A stretch of DNA of 64,000 bases from contig NC_135791.1 of NCBI RefSeq assembly GCF_051106095.1, positions 8,900,001 to 8,964,000 on the forward strand, in the 5' to 3' direction. The notes below the pieces were generated by a model that saw nothing but the letters and a program-made list of their open reading frames with translations, was not told the DNA's origin and did not search any database. This document shows, in pieces, positions 50,746-63,500 of this stretch; position 1 is the first letter of the stretch; every line of letters starts with the position of its first letter. A program made the translations under genes and the position numbers. The DNA is from Pogona vitticeps (taxonomy: Eukaryota > Chordata > Lepidosauria > Squamata > Agamidae).

Positions 50746-52799
50746 ATACATTGGAGAAAACACAGCATTGTAACTGTTATGGAGAAAAGCGGTTTTGTGG
50801 TTTGAGTCAACCACTATAGCCTGTGTGGCCCAGTGCGATCAGAAAGACAGATGCAATACACAAGGGGGGGTGTCAACAAATTTATGCAGGACTTTTAACA
50901 AATGGACAGAGAAGCAGGCAGCTAGATAACGAAGTGGAGAGAAGGTTAGAAAAGCAAAGTAAAGCTGCCTGCACATGTGTGCCAAGCTCTTGCATAGTTT
51001 TAAGTTATGGCTGCCCCAGTCATCACATTAGAAAGAGTTTTGTCCAGTCAAGAGAATACATGAAACCCAAATTACAAACCTGACCCAAAGCACGTAGCAC
51101 TTTCAATGGTTCAAGAAGATAGGAAAAAGAGGTGTGGGGTGTTGGTTACATATTACAACACAACTTGCATTCTTAGGTGTTTTCTTGTTTGCTTGTGTCA
51201 AAACTTATCACTTATCTGACAGAAAAAGGATGCAAGCTCAGGTTGATGCCTCAAAGGAGCCTCAGCGTCATTCTGAGTGTTCTGCCTTTGCTTAAATTAA
51301 AACAAAAGCATTTAAGAATATAAAATTATAAGCAACTGCATAGGAAAATAAAGGTGGGGAGACAAACTTGTCCATAACAAGTGGGAAAATGAAAATTAGC
51401 TTTATTAAAATAATAATGAAGCTCTGGAAAACTCCAGAAAAGTGATTGCCAATAGATTAAGGGCAAATGAAAAGAAGTACATTTTCACAGAAACCATTGG
51501 CCTAAATCCAATGCTAGTTCCATATACTGTAGGGTAGACCCATTGAAATAAATGACACTTGTCAATTGTAATAGTATTATGTTAATTCTGTAAGTCTGGT
51601 CTTGTCTAGCTAGGACTAAAATTGAAGTTGGCTCATAGTTAACATATGGAATTTGTTCCCTAAGGGTGTAGTGAAAGTTAGCTTTAAAAGATGATCGACC
51701 AACTCACAGAGGAGACGTCTACTGTCAGCTTTAGCCAGGTTAGCTAAGGTGGCACAGTTTGTTCATCACCAGAAGTAGAGTTCATTTAAGAGGTAAAGTT
51801 ATCTGATTATCCTAGGGCAAGTTGACGAAAACTCTCAGATTCATATTTTTTTTTAATGACAAGCAACAAAGTACAACCGTCAGCTAAAAAAGAAGAGGCT
51901 GTTAGATGCAGGGCCCCAAGGTCAGATAAGGGAAGGAAGACTAATCAGGCCAAGAGTGACGCTCACATCACCCCAAAGCAGTAGCCACCCAGTATCATGG
52001 CCTTGTCTCTTAGTCATAATACCAAAGCACTGGCAACAGATCTCCTAGGAAATGAGAAGAATGCAGAACAGAAGCTGGGCCGTTATCTATACCCTGTGTG
52101 AAAATTTTCCTGATTCTGCAAAATGTATGAAAAATGTTTTTTTTTATTTGGAGCAATATACTTTATGAAAACAATACCTTTCTTTTTTATTTTTTACAAT
52201 TTGGTTGTTTCTGCTTGATTTCTGTTCGGGCAATATCACCCTTTTCTAAAGGTAGGCAAAGAGACAATGAAGATTTTGCCAAGCAACAGGGGTGGGGTGG
52301 GGGTTACTTGTGTGACAGACCTCTTGCCTCTTATTTCACTAGAGCTATTAGCAGATCAATGTGCTTGTGTAAGAAGCTCTTACTACTCTTCGGTAATAAT
52401 GGTTTGTAAAGATAGTTATTGTTTTAACGTCTTCCAAATATGTTGAGCTGCCTTCAAGGACAAAGACCTTGCCAAACAGCTTCCGTTTCTTGGTTATGTG
52501 TCTGTCCTGCCTTTCCTCCAAAGTTTCTTTTTATTCAGATTTATTTATTACATTTATGTTCCGCCTTTCCTACAAAGAGCTCAACATGCTATACATTATT
52601 CTCCAGTCTCCCTCCATGTTTGTCCTCATAACAATCCTACAAAGTAAGTTAGAGTGAGGGTCAATCTAGACAATGTACTGAGCATACATTTAGAGCAGGT
52701 GCTCTGGGATTTCCACCAACATGTCTCAGCAATCAGACTTGCAAATGAAGCCTGTGTTTACCTTCCAGTGACCAAACACAATACAAAGCACATTAAATG
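50746..52799. other. Upstream region between the two proteinase genes, central part
   Basis: Mostly unnamed non-coding sequence. Around 52530-52660, tccgcctttcctacaaagag and tcctcataacaatcctaca resemble a worn SINE or L2-type 3' end. No exon. Confidence 0.45.
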
Positions 52800-52915
52800 T
52801 GAGATAGCTCAGTGGTTTAGGCGAAGCCAGGAGATTGAGAGTTCAATTCCCCAGGGTCTGGCTTGATGACCCATAGGGTCCCTTCCAGCTCAGCAGTTCT
52901 AAGATGATGGTGATG
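52800..52915 (+). mobile_element. tRNA-derived SINE
   Basis: gagatagctcagtggttta (A box-like), gagagttcaattcccc (B box-like), then ggtcccttccagctcagcag, the same body as the copy at 6054. Confidence 0.75.
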
Positions 52916-52985
52916 AAGATCAGGTAAAGCTCATGCTAGGAGGAACTGCAAGGTCTTTCTCTTAATGGAGCACTGTTTCTAAATA

Positions 52986-53412
52986 GAGTGGGGCCTCGCT
53001 AGACGATGATAATCCATTCCACTGAAATTACTGTTTAGTAAAATCAACATCTAGCGAAAAGCATTTCCCCATTGGAATGCATTGAAACCTGTTTAATGCG
53101 TTCCAATGGGGAAGAATCGTCGTTGTCTAGTGAAGATCGGCCATAGGAAAGCCACTTTGCGAACCGCTGATCAGCTGTTTAAATTGCTGTCTTGCAAAGC
53201 TTAAGTCCCAAAAACACCCGTTTTGTTAGCACGGAGGGAGGTGTCAAAATCATTATCTAGCGAAAATCGGTTTGCGAAGCAGGGACCAAACATTGTCCAG
53301 CGAAATTCCCCCATAGGAATCACTGTTTTGCGAATCGCTGTAGCGATCACAAAAAATCAATGTCTAGCGAAAAAACTGTCATACGGGGTAACTGTCCAGC
53401 GAGGCACCACTG
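52986..53412. mobile_element. Tigger/pogo-like DNA transposon, copy 2
   Basis: A full-length relative of the copy at 928, 427 bases long. It starts gagtggggcctcgctagac, ends agcgaggcaccactg, and is flanked by TA on the left and TG on the right. It repeats several gtctagcgaa words internally. Its conserved open frame (53223-53474) is shared with copy 1 only because the DNA is the same element. Confidence 0.88.
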
Positions 53413-54380
53413 TGCCAGTAAATGACCTTGAATACACTCAATCCGAGTTTGGAAGCAGGGTGAGGTGTAGTTAGAACTTGGTGTTTTGCCTGTGTGATTG
53501 TTTGTTTTATTTTACGAAAGGACCAGGGTGTGTGACTTTGGGTGATTTTCTGGTGACTTAGTAAGTTGGGGCATGATGTTTTGGGACAGTGTGAAGCCCA
53601 GCCACTGCTTGTCATTTTCCTGGTTGCCCCAAAGCGTTTTTGTTTATTTCTTAAAAACAAACCAACCATCAAGTCTAACACTAGATAGTCATATCCCTAT
53701 ATTGCTATATTAATTTAGCACTAGATTTTTTTTTAAAAAAAGATAAACATCAGTACAGAACCGAAACAACTCTGAGGAACTCTAGCAGACTACAGTATTT
53801 CCATGGTATGTGTTTGTATGTTTGTGGAGAACTTTGGAGAACTTTCTCGTTTTCCCTACTGCCATACAACTCTTTAAACAGTCCCAGTAGCTTGATGGCA
53901 GATCATATAATTAGAGCCGAGGATGAGGAAAGGTGGTATTAAAGGAAAGAGAGCTGTGGATGTGGGTCAAACTGTATCAGCTTGAGGGACAGTGTGGGCA
54001 TTGGCCGTGAAATAATCCAGGGTCATGTGGACACCTAAACCACATGCAGTCACGAAACAGATTGCAAAGTCGATTCAGCTTTCCAGCGTAGTCACACCAT
54101 CAGTCCCCCCCTCTCCCCCCCTCATACACTTTCTCAAGACAAGAAAACTCCGTTATCACTCCCACCACTTTGTGCTTTTCGTGTTACCATATAAGTGAAA
54201 TAATCTTGAGGTCATTACTTTGCCCTCCTTGAAGCCATGCATATTTCGAATGCCTAAGGGTCTACACAAGTTGCCTAAGTAAACTAAACTTTAATCCACC
54301 CAAAGGTCAACTGAAAATGGGAGACCAGACCCTTCCCACCTTAACCCACAAAAATGATAGTACAACCCCTAAAACCTGGG
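53413..54380. other. Upstream region of proteinase B
   Basis: No repeat or exon recognised. A C-rich patch (ccccccctctcccccc) lies near 54106-54120. Confidence 0.4.
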
Positions 54381-54488
54381 GATTTTTATTGGCTATAGGT
54401 ATCTCAGGCAGTTTTTTCTCCGTTATTGCTTGGGATTGCCCTCCGCTGTGTGGAAGAGGGGAAGCAGAGCATACAGGAGGGTGCAGAG
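54381..54488 (+). promoter_or_regulatory. Proteinase B core promoter candidate
   Basis: TTTTTATTGGCTATAGGTAT at 54384-54403 contains the TGGCTATAGG word (54390-54399) shared with gene A's promoter, and overlaps an ATTGG. It is 90-99 bases upstream of the ATG. Confidence 0.45.
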
Positions 54489-54546
54489 ATGGGGTCTCTC
54501 AAAGGGATGTTCGCAATCCTTTCCATTTTGTGCCCCCATTTTGCAG
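54489..54546 (+). CDS. Proteinase B exon 1: signal peptide
   Basis: The ATG is at 54489, followed by a hydrophobic run (MFAILSILCPHFA), with the donor TTTGCAG|GTAAAA, phase 1. It was chosen because it is the only upstream ATG giving a signal peptide and the phase required by exon 2. Confidence 0.85.
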
Positions 54547-57500
54547 GTAAAACCAAATGTCGATTTTACTTCCCTTCTTAGATGCCAATTGATCTCAGGT
54601 TAGAAATGCAAATATTCTGTTTCCAAGTTTTATTTTCAAGATAACCACGCAACAAGAGTACAAGCGATAGGTACCAAAATGAACACATCCAATCTAACCC
54701 TTTCTAGCCTGCTTTACTTTTTTTTTTAATGAAAGAGCTACAAAGGGAGGTGGGATGCATTCTTATTAGGATTCAGACTGTTGTTGAAGTGCTTTATTTA
54801 CCGCTTTACCTTTTTTCTTTTGGATATAATCATGTTTATTGTGGTTCTATAGCTCAGTTTGATTCTATCTGTTTGGGCAAGAATGGAGACGATGGGGTCT
54901 TGTCCAACTACAAATAATGGACTCTGGGATAATTAGCTGTGAATGGTCCACTATGCTTATTTTGCATATATTTAAACATGAACCAAATTGTGACAGGCTG
55001 TACCTTTCATGTTTCATTGCCATTTGTCTGTTCCTGCCCACATTTCTTTTCTCTGTTATGTATCCATATCTCTGCCAAGTGACACTGACCCTGCTTCTGA
55101 TGAAATAGATTCTGGTCTATAAAGGTTCATTTCATAATCATTTCCCTTTCTTAATGGTGCCACCATGCTCTCTGATGCTTCTGCATTCATATTTTACGAT
55201 TCCCCCTGGGCATATGGTGAACACAAGTGACATGGAAAATTAGCTGATGTTAACTAAGCCGTTTTTAGTCCTGGAAGGGAGACTTTCAACCAGGGGTTCG
55301 GTGGTAAATGTTGAAGTGTATGTGCTCATCATGAGAGTCCCCACAACCAAGCCCCAAAGAAGACTCCAAAATATAAGCGAACTTGTTAATCCAAAACAAC
55401 AAGCTAATTCTAGAGGTTTTCAACTCCATTACCCTTTTGTAAGGCTAATGGGTCTTAATTTCTCACTGATGACCAAGCTATTGCCAAATACTTTCCATGA
55501 CATGGGCATATCGTTGTAGTTAAAATCTGTGCCCCTTCTACTGTGAGGAATGCAGCTGAGCTCCGAAGGGGTGGGCAGATAACACTGTTAATCAGAAAGC
55601 CTCAAATCTTGTGTTTCAACTCTGAGTTCTAGTAAATCTCCCTACCCATGTCAACTTGAATTCCACGAGGAAAGAATTTGGGGGTATGTGTAATTCATAA
55701 CAATATGCCCCCACATATTATCACTACGTTTGTTGTGATCTTTATCTTGTAGCCGCTGCAAGCAAAGTGTTGGACCCACCGTACAACAAAGCCTCATTGT
55801 GCAAATGTTGTTTTCCTGCATTTGGAAGTATATCCAGCCTAAGGAAAGAGAGGCAGCCTGCACTAGATGATTATTTAATATATTCTAAGCCAAAAAAGCA
55901 AGTGTAACTCTCTGTCACATACACAAGCAAAGCATGCTGCTTATATACCACTCTATAGGGCTTAAATAAATAAATAAATAAAAGACTCTCTGGGCAGTTT
56001 ACAATATAATTATGCAGGCTACATATTGACACCCACCCCCAGCAAGCTGAATATTCAGTTTACCAACCTCAGAAAGATGTAAGGCTGAGTAAAGCTCGAG
56101 CCAGCTACCTGGAACTGAACCCAGGTCATGAACAGAATTTGGATTGTAGTACTACAGTTAAGCACTGCGTCACAAGGCCCCTTGAAATTAGGCTGGATAG
56201 AAATTAAGTTAATTGATCTTAAACCCCATTGAAATCAATGGGATGAGTTTGGGTAACTCATGGTTTGTGCCCCATCACATTAAAAGGGTACCAAGCACAA
56301 CTGTAGCGGTGTCTGATTTTGTACACAAGGGATGGGGAAAACTGGATTCTCCAGACATTTTGATTACAGACTATAATGCCCAGAATCCCTCGCTGGCCAT
56401 TCTAACTAGAGCTTCTGGGAGCTGAATTACAAAACTAGAGAGCAAAACTGCTGTTAGTTACATTTGTGCATGCATTTGTGTGTGCAAATAGTCTGACAAC
56501 AATGTGCCTTTATTATGCAATGGTAATCTAGATTAAACTCGTTATTCTTTGAGTCCTTTAGAATTAAGCACAATCCTCCAGGTAATACAGTATTAGATTG
56601 CCACCTGCCATTCAGTGTTGAGGAATGCTGGAAGTTGCAATCCACGAGATGGTTTGCCCCTCCCCTCCCTGAAAGGATTCAAAGGATGTCAGGGTTTAAT
56701 TTTGGTTCTTTAAAGAAAAATACATAAGTGCAGCTGTTACAGTATTTATCTCCCACCTTCAAGTTAATATTTTCCCCTCCAGCTAAAATAGTTTAGAATG
56801 ATTTTTTATTTTTCTCCTTTTCAGAATCAGAAGATGATTATTTATGGAAGTTGCCTGAATTTGGAGATGTTTATCATGTCTCAGGTAAACATGGAACATT
56901 GCACATGCTATGCAGCATGGACAACAGAAGGATTATATTGATTTAAGTGCATTTATGCCACGCAGTTATAGCAGAATAACAGCAGATGAACTGGCATAGA
57001 TTCCTGTTACCACTTCCTCAGATGCGTAGTTTGGTAAAGTACTATTGATTCTCTGCTAGAGAGCTCTGTTTTTATTTACATTTATTTTATTTATTTAAAA
57101 TATTTTTATTCCGCCTTTCTCTTTAAAAAAGGGACCTAAGGCAGCTTACATCATTAAAAGACAATATTTAAAGCTAAAACCAAGTATACAAATATTAAAA
57201 AAAATAACAAACAAACACCACTCTGAGAAATGGTAAACAAAAGCAACACCAAAAAACACGTTCAAAGCGGTCAGGTACAACCATCCATTTAACAACTCCC
57301 ACTCATGGAGTCTGTCACTCAGGGAAAGCCTGCCTGAAGGAAAAGGTCCTTTTCTGCTTGCAGAAGGACAGCAAAGATGGGGACCAGCCTGGCCTCCTGT
57401 GGGAGGGAGTTCCAAAGTCTGGGAGCAGTGACAGAGAAGGCCCTCTCTTGTGTCCCCCACCAGACGCCCATGTAGAATGTGTTACAGTAATCCAGTTGGG

Positions 57501-60500
57501 CTGTAAAGAAGGCATTTATCGTCGTGAGCAGATAAGACCTCTACAGGAATGGGCATTCTATTGCATTCCTATGAAATACTGCATCGGCTCTCTTTAGTAC
57601 TTCTCTAGAATTCTAAGTACCTTGTGAAACTATAAATCTCAGGATTCCATAGGTCAGAACTACAACAATTAAAACATTATCCATTCACGATAACTGTGTA
57701 GTAAACACCTGCATGCATGGGTGCGTATGTGCGCGCGCACGCACACACAACTGTGGCAAATAGTCACAGTAAAAAAAAAACACCTCAGCTTAAGTTAGCT
57801 AAATGTAAAGCTAGAATATCCATTTTAATACATCCTGGCATGACTTTATTTCATATGCAAATGACCAGCATGTACAGCAGTATTTATCAAAGCTTGATTT
57901 CAGACTGTGGAAAAGAGATGAAGAAATAAATAATAATTATATATATTTGCAGATTGAACTAGTATATTTTTGATACCCTAGAATGGTAATGACATAGATG
58001 TCTTGTTTATTTTCTTTTTATCCCTCTTTTTCCCCCCTGTTCATTCCCCTTTCCATTGGTATTACTTTGAAATTCTTAAAGTTTCCAGTAGTTTAGTAAG
58101 ACACAGATGCATGGAAGGGACACCTCATATACAGTGATGCCTCGCAAGACGAATACCTCACAAGACTTGCAAGGTGAAAGCGTTTTGTGATTTTCTTGGT
58201 GACTTGTAAGACAATTTTTTCCCCCTATGGCCGTGCTTCGCAAGACGAATTTCCCCCTTTTTTGTTTTGTTTTAAATCACATAACTATTAGTACCGCGCT
58301 TTGCAAGACAAATTTTTTGCAATGCGACACGACTCACAGAACAAATTAATTTTGTCTTGCGAGGCATCACTGTAACATGTAATTGCTCTGAGTCCATTAG
58401 ACCGATCTTGTCTCTGTAGGCAGCTTCAGGCAGGGCAGAAACCAGACAATTAACATGATGCTCAAGTTCAACCTATCACATATCCCCCGGTTTGTAGGAA
58501 ACCTACATCTTTGTTCCTCTGTTCCTGGCTCTGCATGAACGAGAGCCATGCAGTGGGGCCTGCTAATGTGTGTGGGAGGCAGTCTGCCTGTGTCCACCAA
58601 GCTGCACAACCAAACTGAAGTCTTCAAAAATGTGCCTCAGCTCCATGTTTCCATTTTGCAGGAACTCTCAGGATACCCTTTGCTGAGATCGAAGAGCCGT
58701 TTGAAGCTTGGTACAACTTGACTGTAAGGAAGAGCCGCATCCAGTATTATGATGGTAGGCAAGATGGAATGACGGGCCTGTGAGACCGATGGGCCTCCTC
58801 CTTGACCAAGCAAACTCTCCTTGAGGTCATGCTTCGCTTCATGCTTTCAAACTATCCTGACATAAGTTGGCTCCTTGGTCTTTCTCCTGGTATCTCCTAC
58901 TACTTGGGTGGGTAGAATGTAGCCAATGGACTGCCGGTGGTCTCCAGCGCCATTTGTATAGGCTGCCAGCACCTCTGGGCACCCCCAGCCACCCATTTTT
59001 GCAGCAAAAACATTTTTGGTAAAAAATATCACCTTGTCCCCTCTCAAGGGTATGCACATAAATTTCCCCAAGTTTGAGAGGGGGCACCTGCGTGTCCTCA
59101 CAGTATCCCTCTTTACTTATAAAAAAGACCCATTTAAAAGCCTAGTTTTCAAGTTGCAAAACCTCTTTGTAGTGACCTGTGCAGTTGTAAGGGTTTAATA
59201 ACCACTGCATTAATTAAAACAAATCAACATGCAATATATATATTAAAACAAATCAATATATATATATTGATATATATACAGTATAGCATTTTGTATGATA
59301 ATAGTGTCTGCACTTTTCATTATTTGTAGAGGGGGGCTTGGAACCAATCCCCTGTGGATACAGGGGTCCTGCTATACAGGAACAGGGAATAATTTCCCCT
59401 TGGAAGCAGAATTAAAAAGAAAACGGAGTATTCCATTATTTTTTTATCCCTTCCTCAAACTATCCTTTCTGCATTCTGTGATTCAGGACAGGTTGTCACC
59501 TACCAGATGGAGACAGTGGGTCCATGGGGTGCCAACTACAAAATCACCCCAGAGACCACCGAAACAGAGACGAATGTGAGAAAGTGCTTCCGAATAAATG
59601 GCACTGCAGAAAGACCTGCCATAACACAGAGTGTCTTCCCTAATTTGGACGGATTTAAGGTGAGTCTTCTACTTAAGTATTCTGGAAAAGGCCAGAAAAC
59701 AGGGCGCCAGTGCTTTTAAAAGAGACATTTCTCGTGGCTACATTTTGCGACACCTAGGAGACAATAGAAGAAGAGGATTACTGCAAGAGGTCCCGACAAG
59801 GGTGGTGGGGAACACAATTGATTTGTATTTTGGTGTATGTATTTTATGTTGTAGTATATATTTATTATGTATTTATTATGTTTATAATAAATAAAATAAA
59901 GAAAAAAGAAAAAAAAGGAAGCATCACAACTAAGGACTAAATCCAGTTGCTCATCCCAGCCAGAACAGGCTGATTGAATTGGGTGGTAAGTGAACTGCTA
60001 CATGGACGTAGTGGGTCTTCTGTAGGTGGGCTTAGCCATTGCATTTAAGCCTATGAAGTATTTCTCTTCCCTCCAGGCAAAATGGCTGGTCTCTGCCTTG
60101 TGTCCAATCCAGGCCCAGCATAGATTAGTAAGAGGCCAGCCCGTTTGAACCTGAACTCTTATTGATTCTTCTAATTTGGCTGCACTTCAACCACCTAAGC
60201 TTTCTCTTTTCTCTCCACCTCTCCAGCTGGTAAGGACGGAGTTCTACAAAGGACTTGCCTGCGCAGTGTGGCAGAATGTGTCCTACTGGGGCAACAAGAA
60301 AAACGTTTACACTCTGTGGGTAACTGCTTCCGAAGACCACCCAGTCCCGGTCCACTACGAGATGATGGGTGTCAACAACCTTATGGGTTCTCATTATGAC
60401 AAGTACAGCGTTGATTATCATGGCTTCTCCCACAGCTTCTCACCCAGCATGTTGAACCTGCCAAAGGGTACGCCCCCCTTTTAAAGGAGCCTTAATGTTG

Positions 60501-63500
60501 TGTTTTTAAAGGCACTCAAGTCCTCCTCAAAAGCTAGAATCCAGAAAGGAATATCAGCCCACATACGGCAATAAACTGGATATTATTGAAGTAGGTGGCT
60601 TCCAGCAGTAGATGTCAGGAGATAGCAGCAAGGTGTTGAAGAACACCTTGTGTTCTTCAACACAACTTTGTGACACGCAGCCAATTAGGCACTACCTAAG
60701 CTAACGTGACTTCTAGTGTGTGGTGGTGAGGGTCTCTGTGAAATTCAGCTCCCAGTTGAAGGTGTTCCTTCTTGATCTTTGCTTCAGGAGGCAAAATATA
60801 TTAGTGGGCTTGGCTTCTTGGGGGCATGAGGAACACAAAAGACAGAGGCATCTTTAACCCCATGGCATATTTTGGTTGTGGAATTCATCGCCACAAGATT
60901 TTGTGAGGAGCCTATTAGAAGGGTGTATCTATTAAAAGTTTGCTAGTGTGCATAGTATATATACAGCCCCCTCCCAGACGGCATCTGTTATATTGGATAA
61001 TATCCAGGTTGTTACTACAAGCAGCTTAAGAGCCGTTCTATCCTGGCAGTATAGGCCATTGAGCTCCATGGTACATATTTCTTACTGGAAACTGGAAATG
61101 CTCCTTTTCTGGGACTGCAGGTCTTCTCTGCATGGAATTTGGGGAACAGTAGTCCTAAATACAAATTCTTGATGGCATACAGTAGGTTCAGCAAGTAAAA
61201 CAAAGGTGTACACCATCTGAAATGCAAAGTCTGAAATGCAAATGCATCAAGAAATATTGTGTTTGATTATTTCCTCTTTTTTCCTCTCTTGTGACTTCCT
61301 TGATTGCAATGTGCCACAAGCATTAATGCAACTTGAAAGCCTTGTTCTCACTTCATTATAATTTCCAGAGATGGATTGTGAGTGGCCTATGGGACAAGAA
61401 GATGAGCATGCTATCCTGGCCAATCCCATGCAAGATTTTGTCTCAAGAACACAGGACAGAGGCCATAGAGTCTTCCACTATTACAGGAAGATGTACCGAA
61501 AAGAATATAGTTCTGAGAAGGAAATGGAACAAAGAGCACACACCTTTATTCACAATATGAGGTAATATGGGAGGGTTTAGAGAAGTTCCTGAGCATCTTC
61601 TCACTGATCCTTCCAAAGAACTTGGTAGTATTTTTGTGTCATCCTGATCTTCAAAGCTAAAGGCAGGAGATATATAAATAATGGAATGAGTAACCACAAT
61701 AAACCGGGTACCATTATGTATGGACTTGAGAGCTGGACCATAAAGAGGGCTGACTGCCGAAGAATGGATGCTTTTGAATTGTGTTGCTGGAGGAGACTCT
61801 TGAGAGTCCCCTGGACTGCAAGGAGAACAAACCTATCCATTCTGAAGGAAATCAACCCTGAGTGCTCACTGGAAGGACAGATCCTGAAGCTGAGGCTCCA
61901 GTACTTTGGCCATCTCATGAGAAAAGAAGACTCCTTGGAAAAGACCCTGATGTTGGGACAATGTGAAGGCAAGAGGAGAAGGGGACGACAGAGGACGAGA
62001 TGGCTGGACAGTGTCATTGAAGTGACCAACATGAATCTGACCCAACTCCGAGAGGCAGTAGAAGACAGGAGGGCCTGGCGTGCTCTGGTCCATGGGGTCA
62101 CAAAGAGTCGGACACGACTTAATCACTAAACAATAAAATTTGTGGCGGGGGTGAGGATCCTCAGATGTGGAGACTGATTTTGGCCCTCTGGGGCTCCTGC
62201 ATTACATCATTCTGTGGTACTTTGCTAGATTTTGTATAGTTTCCTCTCCCAACTCCTAAAGTCTGAGATACCTCTCTTAAGATGTAGTTTGTTCCTATGT
62301 GCAACCTCCTCTAAATGTGCCATCAAGCCACGCCTGACTGATGGCGACCCTGTGGACAAGCAATCTCCAAAATGACCTGTCCTCAACAGCCCTGCTCAGC
62401 ACTTGCAGATTCAAGCCTTAAGGAGTCAATCCATCTTGTATTTGGGTCTTCCTCTTATCCTGCTGCCTTCCACCCTTCCCAGAATTATTGTCTTTTCCAG
62501 AGAATCCTCCCTTCTCATAATGGGCCCAAAGTAAGAGAACCTCAGCTTCAACATGTTTGCCTCCAGAGATAGTTCAGGCTTGACTGGATCTAGGACCCAC
62601 TTGCAGTCCAGGGTGACCACAAAGCTCTTCTCAAACACCACATTTCAAACAATTTGCCCCCCATCAGCATTCTTAACTGTCAAGCTTTCACACGTATACA
62701 TGATATAGTTATTGAAGTTTAAGCAACAAAATTGGAATTTTTTCACTCCTCCCCCCCTCCCCGGTGTTGTTTTTTGGCCCACCCAACACCGAGAGGAAGT
62801 GCACAAGGAACTCTTTGTAATCTGAATTTGGTCATCAAACTAAAAGAGTTTTTCTGCCCTTGTCGTGTACCAAACTGGAGTTATGGCCGTATCCAGCTGT
62901 ATCTTGGTTTTGGTCATATTTTAATTCCCAACTCAATACCAAAGCATCTTTTTCTTTCTCTGCAGGTCCATCTTCACTAGCCTGAAAGCCCCTGCAGATA
63001 TGAACAGTTTTTTAAGTTGCCCAAGTGTTGCTAAGTGGATTCCCAGTGAGGTGTAGTGGATAGAGTGATGAACTAGGATTGTGGATAACAGGGTTCGAAT
63101 CCCTGCTCAACCATGGATACTGACAGGGAAAGTGTAACTGGTAAAACCAGTCCTTAAATGAAGCCCTAGGAGGGTTGCTATAAGTCAATTCTGACTTGAT
63201 TGCACAGAACACACACAGAGATGTTGCTCATGGTTGCTTTCAGGGAATTTTGAGAGATGTTGGGTTTTATAGGGTGGGATTGACACAGAACGTTGTTACT
63301 TAGAGATACTGTACTCTCTTAGCCCAGGGTGAGCAACCTGTGACTCTTTAGATGTTGTTTCAATATCACTGGCATCCATTCTGACAGCCAGCAAGGGAGA
63401 ATGAAGTCCAGTTACACCTGAAGGGCAATGTGCTAATCTTCAACCTGCACTGCATCCTTTTTCTTTTTAGGTTTGTCCACTCCAAGAATCGAGCCAACCT

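Noticed and set aside
63043-63130. tRNA gene suggested by a good B box
   Set aside because: No cloverleaf or acceptor stem; the sequence continues into a SINE body, as in the other copies.
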